This document shows, piece by piece, positions 44,180 through 55,559 of a stretch of DNA of 64,000 bases (positions within the stretch are counted from its first letter, which is position 1; each line of letters begins with the position of its first letter). Source of the DNA: Anaspis maculata (lineage: Eukaryota; Arthropoda; Insecta; Coleoptera; Scraptiidae); assembly GCA_949128115.1 (NCBI GenBank), contig OX421962.1:36417745-36481744 (forward strand), in the 5' to 3' direction. The position numbers and the translations under genes are program-made. The notes beneath the pieces are model-generated. The model had not been told where the DNA came from, searched no databases, and was given only the letters and a program-made list of their open reading frames with translations.

Positions 44180-45340
44180 GAATATCGGGTTCACTTTTGA
44201 ATTGGAACATTTCTTTTTTATCGAAAAACCGAAAAAATGGTATTTATTTATTTATTAATATGATGGTTTTTCAACTCATCATTTACTTTATAACTCGTGG
44301 GTTACACATTATCATCATTGATTTACCTTTATCAGGTGCCTTGGCTTGGGTAGCCTGTCACATGATTTTTAGTGATACCTACCTACTTTTTTTTTTGTTA
44401 TTGAGCGAACATGTTTCGTAATTTGAGTGCCATTATCCTTCAGGTACCTGGTATTGGCTATTTCAAAATGTTCAATTACTATTTCGGCACGTCTGATTTT
44501 AAATTTGTAGGGTCGTGTAATATGCGCCGAGCCGTGGCTTTGCGGTCGTTTTCAAAAATGGATAACAATTGACCCGACGGTCGGATCGAAGTGGGGTTTT
44601 TGTCAAAAGAAAGTTCAAATTGTTCTCTAAATATAATGCCGTACATACAGTGATGTATTTCATTAAGAAATTGTAGTTGCTCGCATATCGCAACTTCCTA
44701 CATCTTACCGCGAATGCCAGCACTTGATCGGCGAAGCCGCCCTACACCAAAATGTTATTTTTGTAATTGTTCATGATTATTTCGGCAAAATTTTTCTTGA
44801 TTCGCGTACCAAGGCCATGAGCTACCCATTCGAGTTGAAATAGTTTCTGTATTGAATTTCGTTTTGTTCGGAGGAAAGGATATCAAGCACCAGCAAGCAA
44901 CGGATAAATCATTTGCGGCCGAGCCGTAGTTTCGGAGTCATTTTCAAAAATTGATAACTCTTGGCCTGCACCTCGCACCGATGTGAAATTTTCATTAAAA
45001 TGAAGTTCAAATCATCCTCTAAATATAACTCCGCATATGTATTATGGTAAAATGATAAGATCGGGTACTTTTTCGCATGTGATAACTTTCGAGATCAGGC
45101 CGGCTTCTGAAATGCAGCATTCAACGGCGATGCCGCGTCACACTAAATTGTTATTATTGTCATTGTTTATTATTATTTCGTCGAGATTTTTCTTGGTTCG
45201 GGATACAAGGTCATGAGCTACCCAATGGAGTAAAATTTTTTCGCAAAAACCGTTTTGTCTAGGACTAGATGCTGTGACGGACGGACGGACAAAGCGAGGA
45301 CAAAAGCGCCTTCCCGTTTGGAGAAGTGCGCCAAAAAAGC
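44180..45340 (+). repeat. Tandem-repeat cassette with about 394-bp units, (GGAC)n and terminal hairpin
   Basis: Two direct units of about 394 bp share GCCGAGCCGT (44526, 44918), GTTCAAAT then TCTCTAAATATAA and AAGG.CATGAGCTACCCA (44813, 45209). They are followed by GACGGACGGACGGACAAAGC (45275 onward) and GCGCCTTCCCGTTTGGAGAA then GTGCGC (45309-45334). The last forms a hairpin whose 3' strand is the inverted GCGCACTTC of the head at 43355. No separate head is evident, so it may share the head at 43331. Confidence 0.8.
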
Positions 45341-45559
45341 GTTTTTTGTGGAAATTGTTTGGCACTACTTTTCAACTTTATTTTTTTGCTATTATTTCAT
45401 TGTATGATACAAAACTGTGGTTCTCTAACTCATAATTATGAAGAAAACCTCAGTTGAGATATTCTAGAATGTACTTTTTTCTAAAAGAAGAGTTTTACAT
45501 GCCAGAATCTGATGCCCAGTGGGCAAGAGTCCTCTCAGAGAGGCCTGAGATTTTCTATT

Positions 45560-45890
45560 GAGCTCGAGAAAAGGTTACCTCTTTCAAACTTTCTTGAGGT
45601 GTCCCATTAAGATTCAAAGTAGGTTACCTTTTTCAAACTTTTTTGTGATGTTCTCTTGAGCTTCAAAAATTTTACTCTTCCGAACTTCTTTGAGATGTCT
45701 TTCAAGCTCCAAAGTAGGTTACCTTTTTCCAACTTCTCTGTGATGTTCTCTCAAGCTCCAAAAAAGGTTATCTTCAAGGTTACCTCCCTCCAACTTCTCC
45801 AAGAAGTTCTATTTCAGCTCCGAAAAAGATAACTTTCTCAAGCTTTTTTGGTATGTTTCATTATGCTCTATAAAAAAGGTTACCTTTTCG
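45560..45890 (+). repeat. Minisatellite, about 49-bp period, about seven units
   Basis: AAGTAGGTTACCTTTTTCAA and variants recur at 45572, 45621, about 45670 (decayed), 45716, 45765, about 45828 and about 45879. They are separated by ACTTCTCTGTGATGTTCTCT-like and CAAGCTCCAAA-like words. Units have diverged by substitutions and small indels. Confidence 0.85.
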
Positions 45891-46734
45891 CGTTAGAGGA
45901 TAGTCCAACCTATTTTTCCCTGGTAATGATATCAGTAATATCGACTGGGAATATTAAAAAAAACTGCTGTTGAACTGGGCAGTGAAAATTGCTCACTTCT
46001 TTGCTTGGAGTTCTCCCGAAAATTGGTCTATCGCATTTTTGACTTCATACATAGAATAAGCTGATGCGTAAATGTGGGGAAAGAGATCAAACGCGCTAAT
46101 TTTCCATGTTCTTTCAAAAATTGAAACCAATTCTTCGTACTAGCCAAAGACTTTATTTTTTTCAACAGTGAAGAACGATAGCCACATGGTAACTGATGTT
46201 GTCAAGGTTTATAGTAGAGTCATACGTTTCCTTTCCATTGGATATAGCGATATTGAAAAGTGGTTCCGTAGGGGCTCCACCCCTTTCAAATTTCAGGAGC
46301 CCCCTGGGCGACCCCCCGAGAAAAAAATCTGCAAGGCGCTTCAACTCAATCGAAAGAGCAAGGTCTTGTGGACTATCCTACCAATTTTTGAGCTTCTGTC
46401 ACAAAGTGCAAGGTTCATGTCACTAACCTCCGGACTACATGGATCCCGAATGCTGTCGAATTCGGAGGAGGTACGTGCGGTTTTGATAAGGTCTAGACGT
46501 TTTAGTGACTTCTCGTAGCAGTATTTCACTTTCGGCAAGATTAGTCGAAAGCAATTCTTCACAAAAGCTTCCGACCTTCGAGGCATCCCGAGAATGTTCA
46601 TATGTGGAAAGATGAACAATAAATAATTGTGAAGCCCTATACGGGAAGGGACGAAACGAATGAATAAAATCAAGATAAACAGATCAATATTCCTGGAAAA
46701 AGTTAACAAGCACGTTCCTAGCAGAAAGCGTCTT
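45891..46734. other. Spacer without recognised gene
   Basis: A local GGGGCTCC/GGAGCCCC inverted word lies around 46270-46308. A 149-codon minus-strand ORF (46341-46790) and a 116-codon plus-strand ORF overlap here with no recognised motif. Confidence 0.4.
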
Positions 46735-47230
46735 TTCCAAGCTCCCCTACCGCCACCAGCCACCACCCCCAGCAGCAGCACCCGGTCCATTTATAACGAC
46801 GGCTCTCTGCTTCGTAGCTGATGTGAGCTGTAAAACTAGGCGGCGGGAGAACATCGATAATGCGGATGAGCAGAGTTTGATGGTGGAACTGCATTGTGCA
46901 GAGAGATTTTCCGGGAAGTCGTTCATCGTCGTGCTCGCCGCCCACGCCACGCCGTTCCGGAGTTCCGTGAAATTGCGCCTCGGGTTCGCTCTCGCTCCGG
47001 CAACGGCCTCGTGCTGTGCAGCGTGCTCGCCTCTACTGGCTGGAGGCTGTTAGCTGCTGGCTGTTCCTCTGGGCCTGCTTCCATTATTAATTATTATTTC
47101 ATTCATGAAAAGCCATCTGGAAACCTTCGCGGTGTTGGGTGTTGAGTTTTATGGAGCGGTGAGCAGGTGGGCGGCAACTTTATACTTTGCAACACGACCG
47201 CTTCCACCGCCGCCGCCATCATCACTAGCG
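46735..47230 (+). promoter_or_regulatory. GC-rich island, weak candidate promoter or 5' exon
   Basis: This stretch is clearly richer in C, G and CpG than the surroundings. It contains CCATTTATAACGACGGC (TATA-like, about 46787-46803), then CpG-rich sequence with GCTCGCCGCCCACGCCACGC. It carries several overlapping ORFs of 75-83 codons on both strands, none recognised. A host-gene promoter or 5' exon is possible, but no coding exon is confirmed nearby. Confidence 0.25.
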
Positions 47231-47512
47231 GGAAGTTGTAATGCTTCCAAGTTGCTTTTAACTCAATGCTTTCAAGTTTCAATAGTTACAGTGCTGTATT
47301 ATATCATAAATGTCGCCGAATCGCGCGTTGTCGCCGTATTAAGAAACTCCGGTTTTCACGAGTACGGTTATCACTATAAGGATCACCTTGGTAGTCCTTC
47401 CTTGGATATTTTTGTCATATATTACATGTTATCATACCTAGTTGAAGGCAAGGCGAAACTTACCTCTCAATTGTAGTGACGTATGTGCAATATTTTATTT
47501 GCCATTAAGTAT

Positions 47513-48025
47513 TGTTACGTATTTCGTGTACGGGTTCGTTTATAACTGAGACGATCGTTTTAGAACACACACTGTTTATCACTGCATACTACAATAAATA
47601 CAAGCCAACAATCATTCACTTGGGAATATCGCAGATTACTACTCGCTTTCTATCGCTCTCAGTCACTTCCAATTCAATACTGAATTTGTGGGCGATCCAT
47701 GGTGCTTATTTATACCTGCGACAAGTCTTCTTGAATGTTTTCTCATAGGTCCTCCAGCAAATTCCATAGTGACCCAGCATATGGTTTCTAGGCGACTCCC
47801 GAATAAACTTACACCTTTCGCGTGCAATCCTAACGTGCGGTGAAGCCGGCACTTCCGCCAAAATGGACAGATGTGTCTTACTCGCATGTTCAAGTCTCCA
47901 CGTATTTCAATCGCCAAGCCATCGCGTGTATTCAGGAAATGTCCAGAGCTCCGCAATTGTACTCTGCGACCTAATGGGAAGAGTCTATAAAGACCGCGTG
48001 TTCTCCAGAATCGCCGCTCGTAACA
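47513..48025 (-). repeat. Solo Gypsy LTR, 513 bp
   Basis: On the minus strand it starts TGTTACGAGCGGCGAT and ends CGAACCCGTACACGAAATAC then GTAACA. It corresponds end to end with the LTR at 60433-60951. Flanks GTAT (47509-47512 and 48026-48029) form an intact 4-bp target duplication, so it is a solo LTR left by LTR-LTR recombination. Confidence 0.93.
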
Positions 48026-48146
48026 GTATTCACGATTTCACGGAAATTATTACATATATTTAAGTGTTTTGTTTATGTACCGAGAAAGGGATGAAAATTA
48101 CCAAGTTTGATTATTTCCAAAGTAGGCAGGCCTTATCACAAATTGT

Positions 48147-50275
48147 AGAATAGAATAGAATAGAATTTATTTGCACGGGGCCGAAGTGTCGGATGTACAC
48201 GTCAAACAGTAAATAAATTAATAAATAACATCATGAACAATGTTAATTCGACAGTAACATAATATCACCGATAGCAATTACAAATCACATAACATATACT
48301 CGTCGACAGAATAGAAACAATGGAACAGCAGCAGATCCTTGATATGTTTAGAAAATTCTTTGGAGGTCATAGTTTTGAACTTATGTGGTAGCTTATTATA
48401 CATTCGTATACCCCTGTAACTCGGAGACCTTTCATACTGACTAGAATTATGACTAGATGTGACTAAAGAATGTCGGTGCCTAGTGGAATAGCTGTGATGA
48501 TCACAGTATCTTTCAAGAGTGTGTACATTGTTTTTAACTAGTAATATACATTTATAAATGTAGATGCAGGGCAAAGGCAGAATTTTCTGCTCCATGAAAA
48601 CCGGTCTGCATGATTGTTGATACGAAAGATCAAAGATAAGTCTCATGGGGTGGTGTGAATAAAAAGTTAGCGAGAGCTTTTGCTTAGATTTTTGAGGTGT
48701 TACTAGGAAAAACTTACTTAGCAACTCCTCCAAAATCGAAGTAGAAGCTTTTGCTAAATCTTTATTCACACCACCCATTATTCTTTTTTGGCCTATAAAA
48801 GCCCTGTGACTGCTGGAAGATGCACCCCAAAAGACAATGTGATAACTTAAGCAAGAATAGGCCAGAGAATAGTAGGTATTCAACAAATCAGCTGGACCCA
48901 AAGTAGCTCTGAGCTTCAAAATAGCATAGAAGGTCGAATTCAATTTTTTACAGACGACTTCGATGTGCTGACCCCAGCTAAGCGACTGATCAACATGAAA
49001 ACCGAGGAACTTGGTAGACGCGGAACCGACCACGGGAAAGCTACCAACCACGAAACTCAAGTCCTCGCTAACTTTTATATTGCAAAACTTCATGACAACG
49101 GTCTTCTCCGGATTCACAATTAACTTGTTTTTAAGGCACCATTGATAAAACTGGCAGGATATGTCAGAAATCAAGGCCCTGAGCTCCCCCGGTCTCCGCC
49201 CCGAAACCGCTATCGAGCTGTCATCAGCGATCATCACTAAAAGACCTTGAGATATATAGTCAGGTAAATCATTGATAAATAATAAAAAGAGTAGCGGTCC
49301 CAGAACGGAGCACTGAGGAACCCCCAGGTCAACACCATACAAGTCCGATGTCTCACCATCAACCCCGACTCGCATCCTCCTGTTTGACAAGTAAGACCTG
49401 AGACCAGTGGTCGAAATGTATCGGAACAGATCGGAACGGCGTTCCGGTTCGTGAAATATTTTCAAAGACCGTTCCGTCTCGTGAATATTTGTCAAAAACC
49501 GTTCCGTATCGTGGAAAATGTATCTGTAACGTATCTAAAAAAAACTGCCTGAATTTTTCAATGCAATAGAAATGGGGATGTCTCAGCAACTTCTCCCTGT
49601 CTCGGAAGAGGGGGAGAGGGGGTATTTTCGCCTGCAGCTCTTGCTCGTTTCGCTCGCATTGAGAGTCCAAGCGTTCCGGTTCGTGAAAATTGTCATTTCG
49701 ACTACTGCCTGAGACACGACAAAACACTGCCTCTCATTCCAATCGCATACAGCTTACTGCACAAATGATCTATATCAAGGCTGTCGAATGCTATTGACAA
49801 ATCGAAGAAGACCGCCGCCACGTGGCATCCTTTGTCCAGCTTGCTGTAAATGTAAGTAAAAAATCTATGTGCGGCAGTCTCCGTCGACCTACTCCTACGG
49901 AATCCATGCTGCGCATCACTCAGCACCCTGAACTTCTCAAGAAAATCAATCATTCTACCGCACAGCACTCGCTCAATGATTTTTGATAGCCCGCTAAGCA
50001 AAGCAATCGGCCTATAGTTCTGCACACAAGAGGGACTTGCCTTCTTGTACACAGGGACACCCCGAAGCCAACTTCAGCAAAGATGGGTATTTACCCGATT
50101 CAATACACAAATTGGTCAAGGAAGCCAATGGCTTAGCCACGTGTTGACACACTTTTTTTATTACTTTGATAACTAATTGTCTCTTGATAACCTTTGGCCC
50201 TTGGCCGACTTCTTTGCCCATTCGCATCGAATAGAAAGAACCTACATAAAGTTTCATTTGGACTCCAAAGCACGA
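48147..50275 (-). pseudogene. CR1/Jockey-group non-LTR retrotransposon reverse transcriptase, 5'-truncated
   Basis: Minus-strand blocks run SLTNLCIESGKYPSLLKLA, VQNYRPIALLSGLSKIIERV, QHGFRRSRSTETA, FFDLSIAFDSLD (a catalytic Asp), LSNRRMRVGV, GVPQCSVLGPLLFLLFINDL, MIADDSSIAV, NPEKTVVMKF and KFLGFHVDQSLSW. The element-specific C-terminus is YRGIRMYNKLPHKFKTMTSK. The catalytic box reads IADD rather than YADD or FADD. A frameshift lies near 50060, and a 303-bp MITE splits the RT at 49405-49707. The endonuclease is absent. The 3' end has ATTCT-type repeats (plus strand AGAATAGAATAGAATAGAAT at about 48147-48167), typical of CR1-like tails. Confidence 0.92.
49405..49707. mobile_element. 303-bp hAT-like MITE with perfect 8-bp TSD
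   Basis: The ends CAGTGGTCGAAATG and CATTTCGACTACTG are inverted with one mismatch. CCTGAGAC flanks both sides (49397-49404, 49708-49715). GTTCCGGTTCGTGAAA-like words repeat near both ends. Removal with one TSD copy restores the host RT frame (SCLR joined to SYLSNR). Confidence 0.95.
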
Positions 50276-50519
50276 GTGACTAGTAGAGCTAGCCCTATTT
50301 CAAAGAAATTTTCTTAGTCTGCGTACTTAGAAGACTCAACCACAGGACCACCACACCTAGCCAAGCGGGAATCTACGGCACTTGTTCATCAGCCCAGCCG
50401 CCCATCCAACTGACGACTGGGCTGCCGACGTTGCTTCTTTCACTTCAATTTCTCTCAGCCAAACGATAACTCCATACTCCATGCTGGAACGAGAAACTGC
50501 TGATCAAGGAATTCAACAT
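50276..50519. other. Junction between minus-strand non-LTR element and Gypsy fragment
   Basis: Short stretch; nothing recognised. Confidence 0.4.
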
Positions 50520-51345
50520 CGTTCTGAATAGAGGCATTGTAATTCTGATACTCTTTCTCAAAGATCAGGCAACGAAGACTGCAGGCTGCAGGAACTGGAA
50601 GGGGGTGGACTAATAGAATGCAAAAATCGATTTAAGATAGCCTCTGTTGAAACTCCAGGAAACTGCACGACGGCTGAACTCAAGAAGAAGCAGCGCGAGG
50701 ACCCGGCTATTGGCTCACTTGCTGAAAGAAAGGAACCTGGCGAGGACAGACCAGAGTGGGCCACAATTTTTGGTAGAGAGGAACTTAGAGTTATTTGGGC
50801 TCAATCGCATTCTCAGTGGATGGAAAATAGGCTGCCGAAGGGAGTATGGGAGGGTCCTGATGAGAAGGAGATAATTCGATTGGTTCTTTCCAAGAAGAGA
50901 GTAAAAGAGGCCTTATGGCAAATGGACTTCGGCATCTTGGGATGAACAAGACGTTAGCCAAGGTTCCCGACAGGTTCTTTTGGGTGAACTGTCGGAACTA
51001 CGTGGAAGCATGGTGCCGCTAGAGAAGGTTTGTGCGGCCAGCAAGGGATCAAGGACTCACACGCGAGGGGAGCTGAAGACTTACAATGCCAGAGCGCCTT
51101 CTGAAAGCATCGAGATCGATGCGGCGGGACCTTTTACCACAGCAGAAGATGGCAACAAATAGATCTAGTTTCCATGGACTACTTCAGCCAGTGGCCGGAA
51201 GCGTACGCTCTACCCAACCAAGAGGCTTCTACAGTGGCGAGTGTGCTGGTAGACAACCTGATCGGCTGTTCTGGAGTATCACTGGAATTACACTCAGATT
51301 AGAGACGCAACAATTGGCCGGGGTGCCGCTTCCTGATTACACGCG
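50520..51345 (+). pseudogene. Gypsy pol fragment (RNase H end to integrase core), degraded
   Basis: It aligns along its length with 62550-63340 of the Gypsy copy at the window end. Shared pieces are ACGGCTGAACTCAAGAAGAA, CTTTCCAAGAAGAGAGT, GGGATGAACAAGACGTTAGC, TTTGTGCGGCCAGCAAGG and TACTTCAGCCAGTGGCCGGA. Several frameshifts and stops break it, including TAG within the zinc finger (CCGCTAG at about 51018) and after GGCAACAAA. The integrase position for the first catalytic Asp is kept here (GAGATCGATGCGGC), whereas the copy at 61.7-64.0 kb has lost it. Confidence 0.88.
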
Positions 51346-51439
51346 AAGGTGATCGATGTTCCGAAAGCCGTTGCGATCTACATGCCGCACTCAATGTGAA
51401 ATTTGCAAGAGAACCGGTGAAAAGATCCCGAAGGTTGCT

Positions 51440-51591
51440 CAGATTGCGAGTGTTCAGCGAAGATAACCAAAGCAATAAACTCAAGCGTGAATAATAATTG
51501 ACGTGTATTTATAGTAGTAAGCAGTGATAAACAGTGTGTGTTTTGAAGTTCGTTTTAATTTTAAAAGAAACCAACCGCAAAATCCGTAACA
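51440..51591 (+). repeat. 3' portion of a related Gypsy LTR
   Basis: AATAATTGACGTGTATTTAT, then GCAGTGATAAACAGTGTGTG and a final CCGTAACA, align with the last about 120 bp of the LTR at 60433-60951 (GCAGAAATAAACAGTGTGTG ... CATAACA). The 5' part of this LTR and the region between it and pol are lost or diverged. Confidence 0.75.
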
Positions 51592-51639
51592 ATAAGAAAA
51601 AAAGCAATTTTCCAGGTGAATGACTCGAAAAACATGTCC

Positions 51640-53960
51640 ACAACTGACTGCAACTTCTGGCTGGACCCTTAAATTTGCAAGATTCTGGACTGATCTACTT
51701 TATATAACATTCCGAATGTCGATGACGCTGTAAGTAAGTTTTATGAAATCTTACATTCCGCTTTTGACAGATATGTGCCTTTAAAACAACACAATCCTCG
51801 TCGAAAGAGTAAGTGATATCCTCCATGGTTCTCAGGTAGGATAATTTCTCTGATAAAGAAAAATCGTCTCCACAAAAAACTCAAGAAACACCATTCTCTG
51901 TCTTGCTATTAACACTATACTTCAATCAGAACTGAGCTAAAAAAAAACAATCACTAACCGTGGGTTCCCCCAAAATATTCAACCAGCTGATAGCTAACTC
52001 GAGATTTCTTTTGATGGATTTTGGCCAAAATGATCAATGTAAATTCAGGTTTCATGCTAAGTAAATCACGAAAGGGTGGTATACTTGAGATTCAACGTAT
52101 TTTCCATAATGAATCTACCAGCATCGACCAGGAAAAAATTCGTTTAAACTCGGTTTAACTTAAACCGCTCTTAAATTTTTTGGTGGAACCCGTAGTAACA
52201 GTTACATTTCATATAAATCTGATATCGAGCGAAAGCTCCACAAAGAGCCAAAGAAGTTTTGGGAGTTTATCAGTAGCCGTGAGGGGCAATCTAGAATTCC
52301 TGGCCTAATATTCGATGGCGACCAAGAGCTTTCTAGCCCACAGGAAATTGTTGATGCCTTTGCCTCTGACTTCGGCAGCGTATACCGGTCTGGTTCACAA
52401 GGTAAAACTGACGATTCCATGACTTGCACTGACACGCTGAACATTTCTACTATTTAAGAAGCCGAAATTATTGCGGCTATTCGTAAATTGAAAAACACGT
52501 CATCCACCGGCATCGATGGAATTCTCACTTTTTTGGTTAAGGACTGCAGTTCCTCTTTTATCAACCCGTTGCACTATATCTTCAATTTGATACTAAGTAC
52601 CCCTTCATTTCCGTCCATCTGGGAAAAAACTAAAGTCTGTCCCGTATTCAGGAAGGGTGATAAATCTCTCATTCACAACTACAGACCTACCTATATCAAT
52701 CATATGTATCTTCTCGAAGGTTTTTGAGATTCTTATTTACGACAATCTGTTTCGCCATGTCAAAAATTGCATTTCTCCAAGCCAACACGGTTTCATGCCC
52801 GGTAGATCGACAATCACCAATTTAGCGACTTTCTCTCAATATGCTACTAGAGCTTTAGACAATACCAGGCAGGTTGACGTCCTTTACACCGACTTTCGTG
52901 AGGCGTTTGACCAAATTGATCTTGATATTTTGTTGATGAAATTGAGAGGCTGCGGGTTATCTGACTCCTTGATTAGCTTCTTCCGTTCTTACCTTTTCAA
53001 CAGGGAACAATTCGTTGAATACATGGGCTATGTATCCGAACCCTTTGTTCCTACATCTGGTGTCCCTCAGGGGGTTAACCTAGGTCCTCTACTTTTTCTT
53101 ATATTTATCAACGTACTCAGCAACATCAAGAGTTGTCAGTATTTACTATTTGTTAATGACCTCAAGATATTCAGTTCAATTAATTCAATCTCTGATTGCA
53201 ATGACTCTCAAAGCGATATCCAATCATATCTACGAATGGTGCAAAAGAAATAAACTTCACCTAAACATCGAGAAATGCAACGTTCTGTCGTACTCTAGGA
53301 AAACGAACCGTCTGATATTTCCTTACTCTATAAATGAATTTTTTTTTAACAGATGTTCCGAGGTCATAGACCTGGGCGTCTTCTGCGATGAGCGATTTAC
53401 CTTTCATAAACAGATTGAGGAATGTACTTTGACCGCCACCAAAGTACTGGGCTTTGTTCATCGTAATTGCAAGGATTTCGGTAGACATGTTCCATATTCT
53501 CATGACACTCTACTTCTCTTTTGTACGTAGCCGGATGGAGTACGGTATATTGATTTGGCATCCGATATATCGGGGCCATGAGGTGTCACTGGAATCTGTT
53601 GAACGTAGATTTTCTAAACGATTAATGTTTATAGAGAATGGTGTTTACCCCCCAAGAGGCTATGACCACGTCAAGTTGCTCAACGAGGTTGGCATTAAAT
53701 CTTTACAAGATCGAACTAAGCAGATAGCTCTGATTTTTCTTATCAACTTAATGCAACGGAAAGGTTGACTGTTCTGCCTTACTGGAAAAGCTGCAGTTCC
53801 ACGTACCGCGTATTTCTGCTAGGCAATGGCCTACTTTTTATTGTGAACGCTCTAATACCAACATTCTGTCCAGATGTCCCATATTTTTCATGTGCAATAC
53901 GTTCAACAGGCTGTATCCTGAATGTGATATTAACTTCGACTCTGTGACTTACATTTTGAG
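51640..53960 (+). pseudogene. CR1/Jockey-group non-LTR retrotransposon ORF2, degraded
   Basis: Reading across frames gives FYEILHSAFDRYVPLK and YPPWFS (51730-51835, the linker after the endonuclease), then ERKLHKEPKKFWEFISSREG, NTSSTGIDGI, FINPLHYIFNLIL, PVFRKGDKSLIHNYRP, SPSQHGFMPGRSTITNLATF, YTDFREAFDQIDLDILL (a catalytic Asp), GVPQGVNLGPLLFLIFIN, then FVNDLKIFSS where YADD is expected. KRNKLHLNIEKC, DLGVFCDERFTFHKQIE and SRMEYGILIWHP follow. The FVND box has lost the first Asp of the pair. There is a TAA at about 52456, and several frame changes (about 52700, 53240, 53530). It is a different, older copy than the one at 48.1-50.3 kb. Confidence 0.9.
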
Positions 53961-54093
53961 CTGTTCTGGCATACTCTGAATTATTATTGATCCCTCATGA
54001 TTCTTTCTATTTGTTAGATGTTCACTAACTGTTTGTTATTTCAATACTTGTGTTGTACTCTGATACAATATTTCCTGTATTAGGTGTCTACCT

Positions 54094-54135
54094 GTTGAAA
54101 ATAAATGCTATTTATTTATTATTTATATTTATTTA
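54094..54135 (+). repeat. (ATTT)n-like tail of the non-LTR element
   Basis: AATAAATGCTATTTATTTAT, then TATTTATATTTATTTAAG, follows the ORF2 remnant by about 130 bases and fits a 3' tail with an AATAAA signal. Confidence 0.55.
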
Positions 54136-54289
54136 AGATTCTGCCAAGCTATCCTAAGGTTCGTAGGCTTTGTAGGTTTTATCATAGGGGAAGGAGATAA
54201 CCAGTTTCACATTTCATCGATACAGAGCGTCCCAGCTAAAACAACCCAGCGCGATTTTCTCAGCAAATATCAAGACAACAACAAAAAAT

Positions 54290-54940
54290 TCAATTTGGAG
54301 GAAGCCTGATCTTTCAGCTTTCCTTTGAGTGGGCGCCGATGGTTGTAGGTGCTCTAGCTTCCAAGAAAATGCAATTTTAATCAAGCGAGTCACAAAAATT
54401 CAAAAATTCATTACCGACAAAACAGTATACTTCAGAAAAAAAATCCTCATTCTCTGATGGGCTTTCCATTGATGTGTCGCTGATGTCTGTACCTAGTCCA
54501 GTAAGCCAAATATTCTGTTTTACAGTCCAGCAAACACAATAATCGGAATCCATGACGTAAGCGATCACACACTTGTTGATTTCAACACTAGCCGTTACTA
54601 GGACTTTTTCACTTACTATACCTGGAGTTGCCATAGCAATGAATACTGACGGCTGATGTTAAAATCAACAAGTGTGTGATCGGTGACGTCATAAATTCCG
54701 ATTATTGTGTTTGCTGGACTGTAAGACACAATATCTGGCTTACTGGACCAGGTATACAGACATATGGAAAGCCCAGAGAAAGAGGATTTTTCTTTCATCC
54801 GAAGGTTTTTTTTGTCGGTCATGAATTTTCGAATTCTTGTGACTCGCTCGATTGAAATTGCATTTTCTTGGAAACTAGAGCACCTACAGACATCGGCGCC
54901 CCCTCAAAAGAAAGCTAAAAAGTAAGGCTTTCTTTCAATT
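54290..54940. mobile_element. Foldback, about 650 bp
   Basis: Arms of about 310 bp pair around a centre near 54630. AAATCAACAAGTGTGTGATC (54662) pairs with GATCACACACTTGTTGATTT (about 54563). TTTGCTGGACTGTAA pairs with TTACAGTCCAGCAAA, and GAGCACCTACAGACATCGGC with GCCGATGGTTGTAGGTGCTC. AGCGTCCCAGCTAAAACAAC at 54227 may be part of the left end; the right end is unclear and no target duplication was found. The 20-bp perfect palindrome TTTCTTTCAATTGAAAGAAA lies at about 54932. Confidence 0.8.
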
Positions 54941-54949
54941 GAAAGAAAC

Positions 54950-55550
54950 TACCTACTTCTTCAGAAGAGATTTAAAAAAAGAACCGCGAAAATTGACCTA
55001 CAAAATTACTTTTAACCTTCTCCGCTTTTAACAAAAACTGTTGAACTCTTTTTGCATGTAGATTTGTCGACTACCTTCAATCCAGTCATCATACTTGGAA
55101 ATCTGCTGAGTAGGACCTGAGCGTTTTGAGCTTCAACCAATTACACTTTTTCTTTGTCTTCATTTTGAAAAACCCATCATGAGGAATATCAATATCCACC
55201 AAAAAAATATTCCAGGGACCATCATCCTTGATCGAACTTGATGATTTTTTATTCAAATATCACAAAAACCGCCACAGGGACACATAAGCGCCCGAGCTAA
55301 TATTGCTCTTGAAACCTAACTAGACACCTAGTGGAATTCACTAATTTTTCAACTCCCCAAAATTATTGTAATTACTTATCCAAATAAAAAAACTTTCTGA
55401 AAAGTAAGTGAACTTGTTTCATTCATAGGTATAGGGTATAGGTAGGTATTTATTAACATATAGGTACTTATCAAAACTCTAGAGGAATGAATGAATGAAT
55501 GGATGAGAAAGAATTTTTCCATTGACGTTTAATTTTCGCCCGAGCCAATA
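54950..55550. other. Spacer without recognised gene
   Basis: Nothing supported; ATGAATGAATGAATGGATGA near 55486 is a short tandem run. Confidence 0.5.
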
Positions 55551-55559
55551 TGGAAGCAA

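Noticed and set aside
46735..47230. GC-rich island as a confirmed promoter
   Set aside because: There is a TATA-like word but no coding exon or splice evidence downstream, so it is kept only as a weak candidate.
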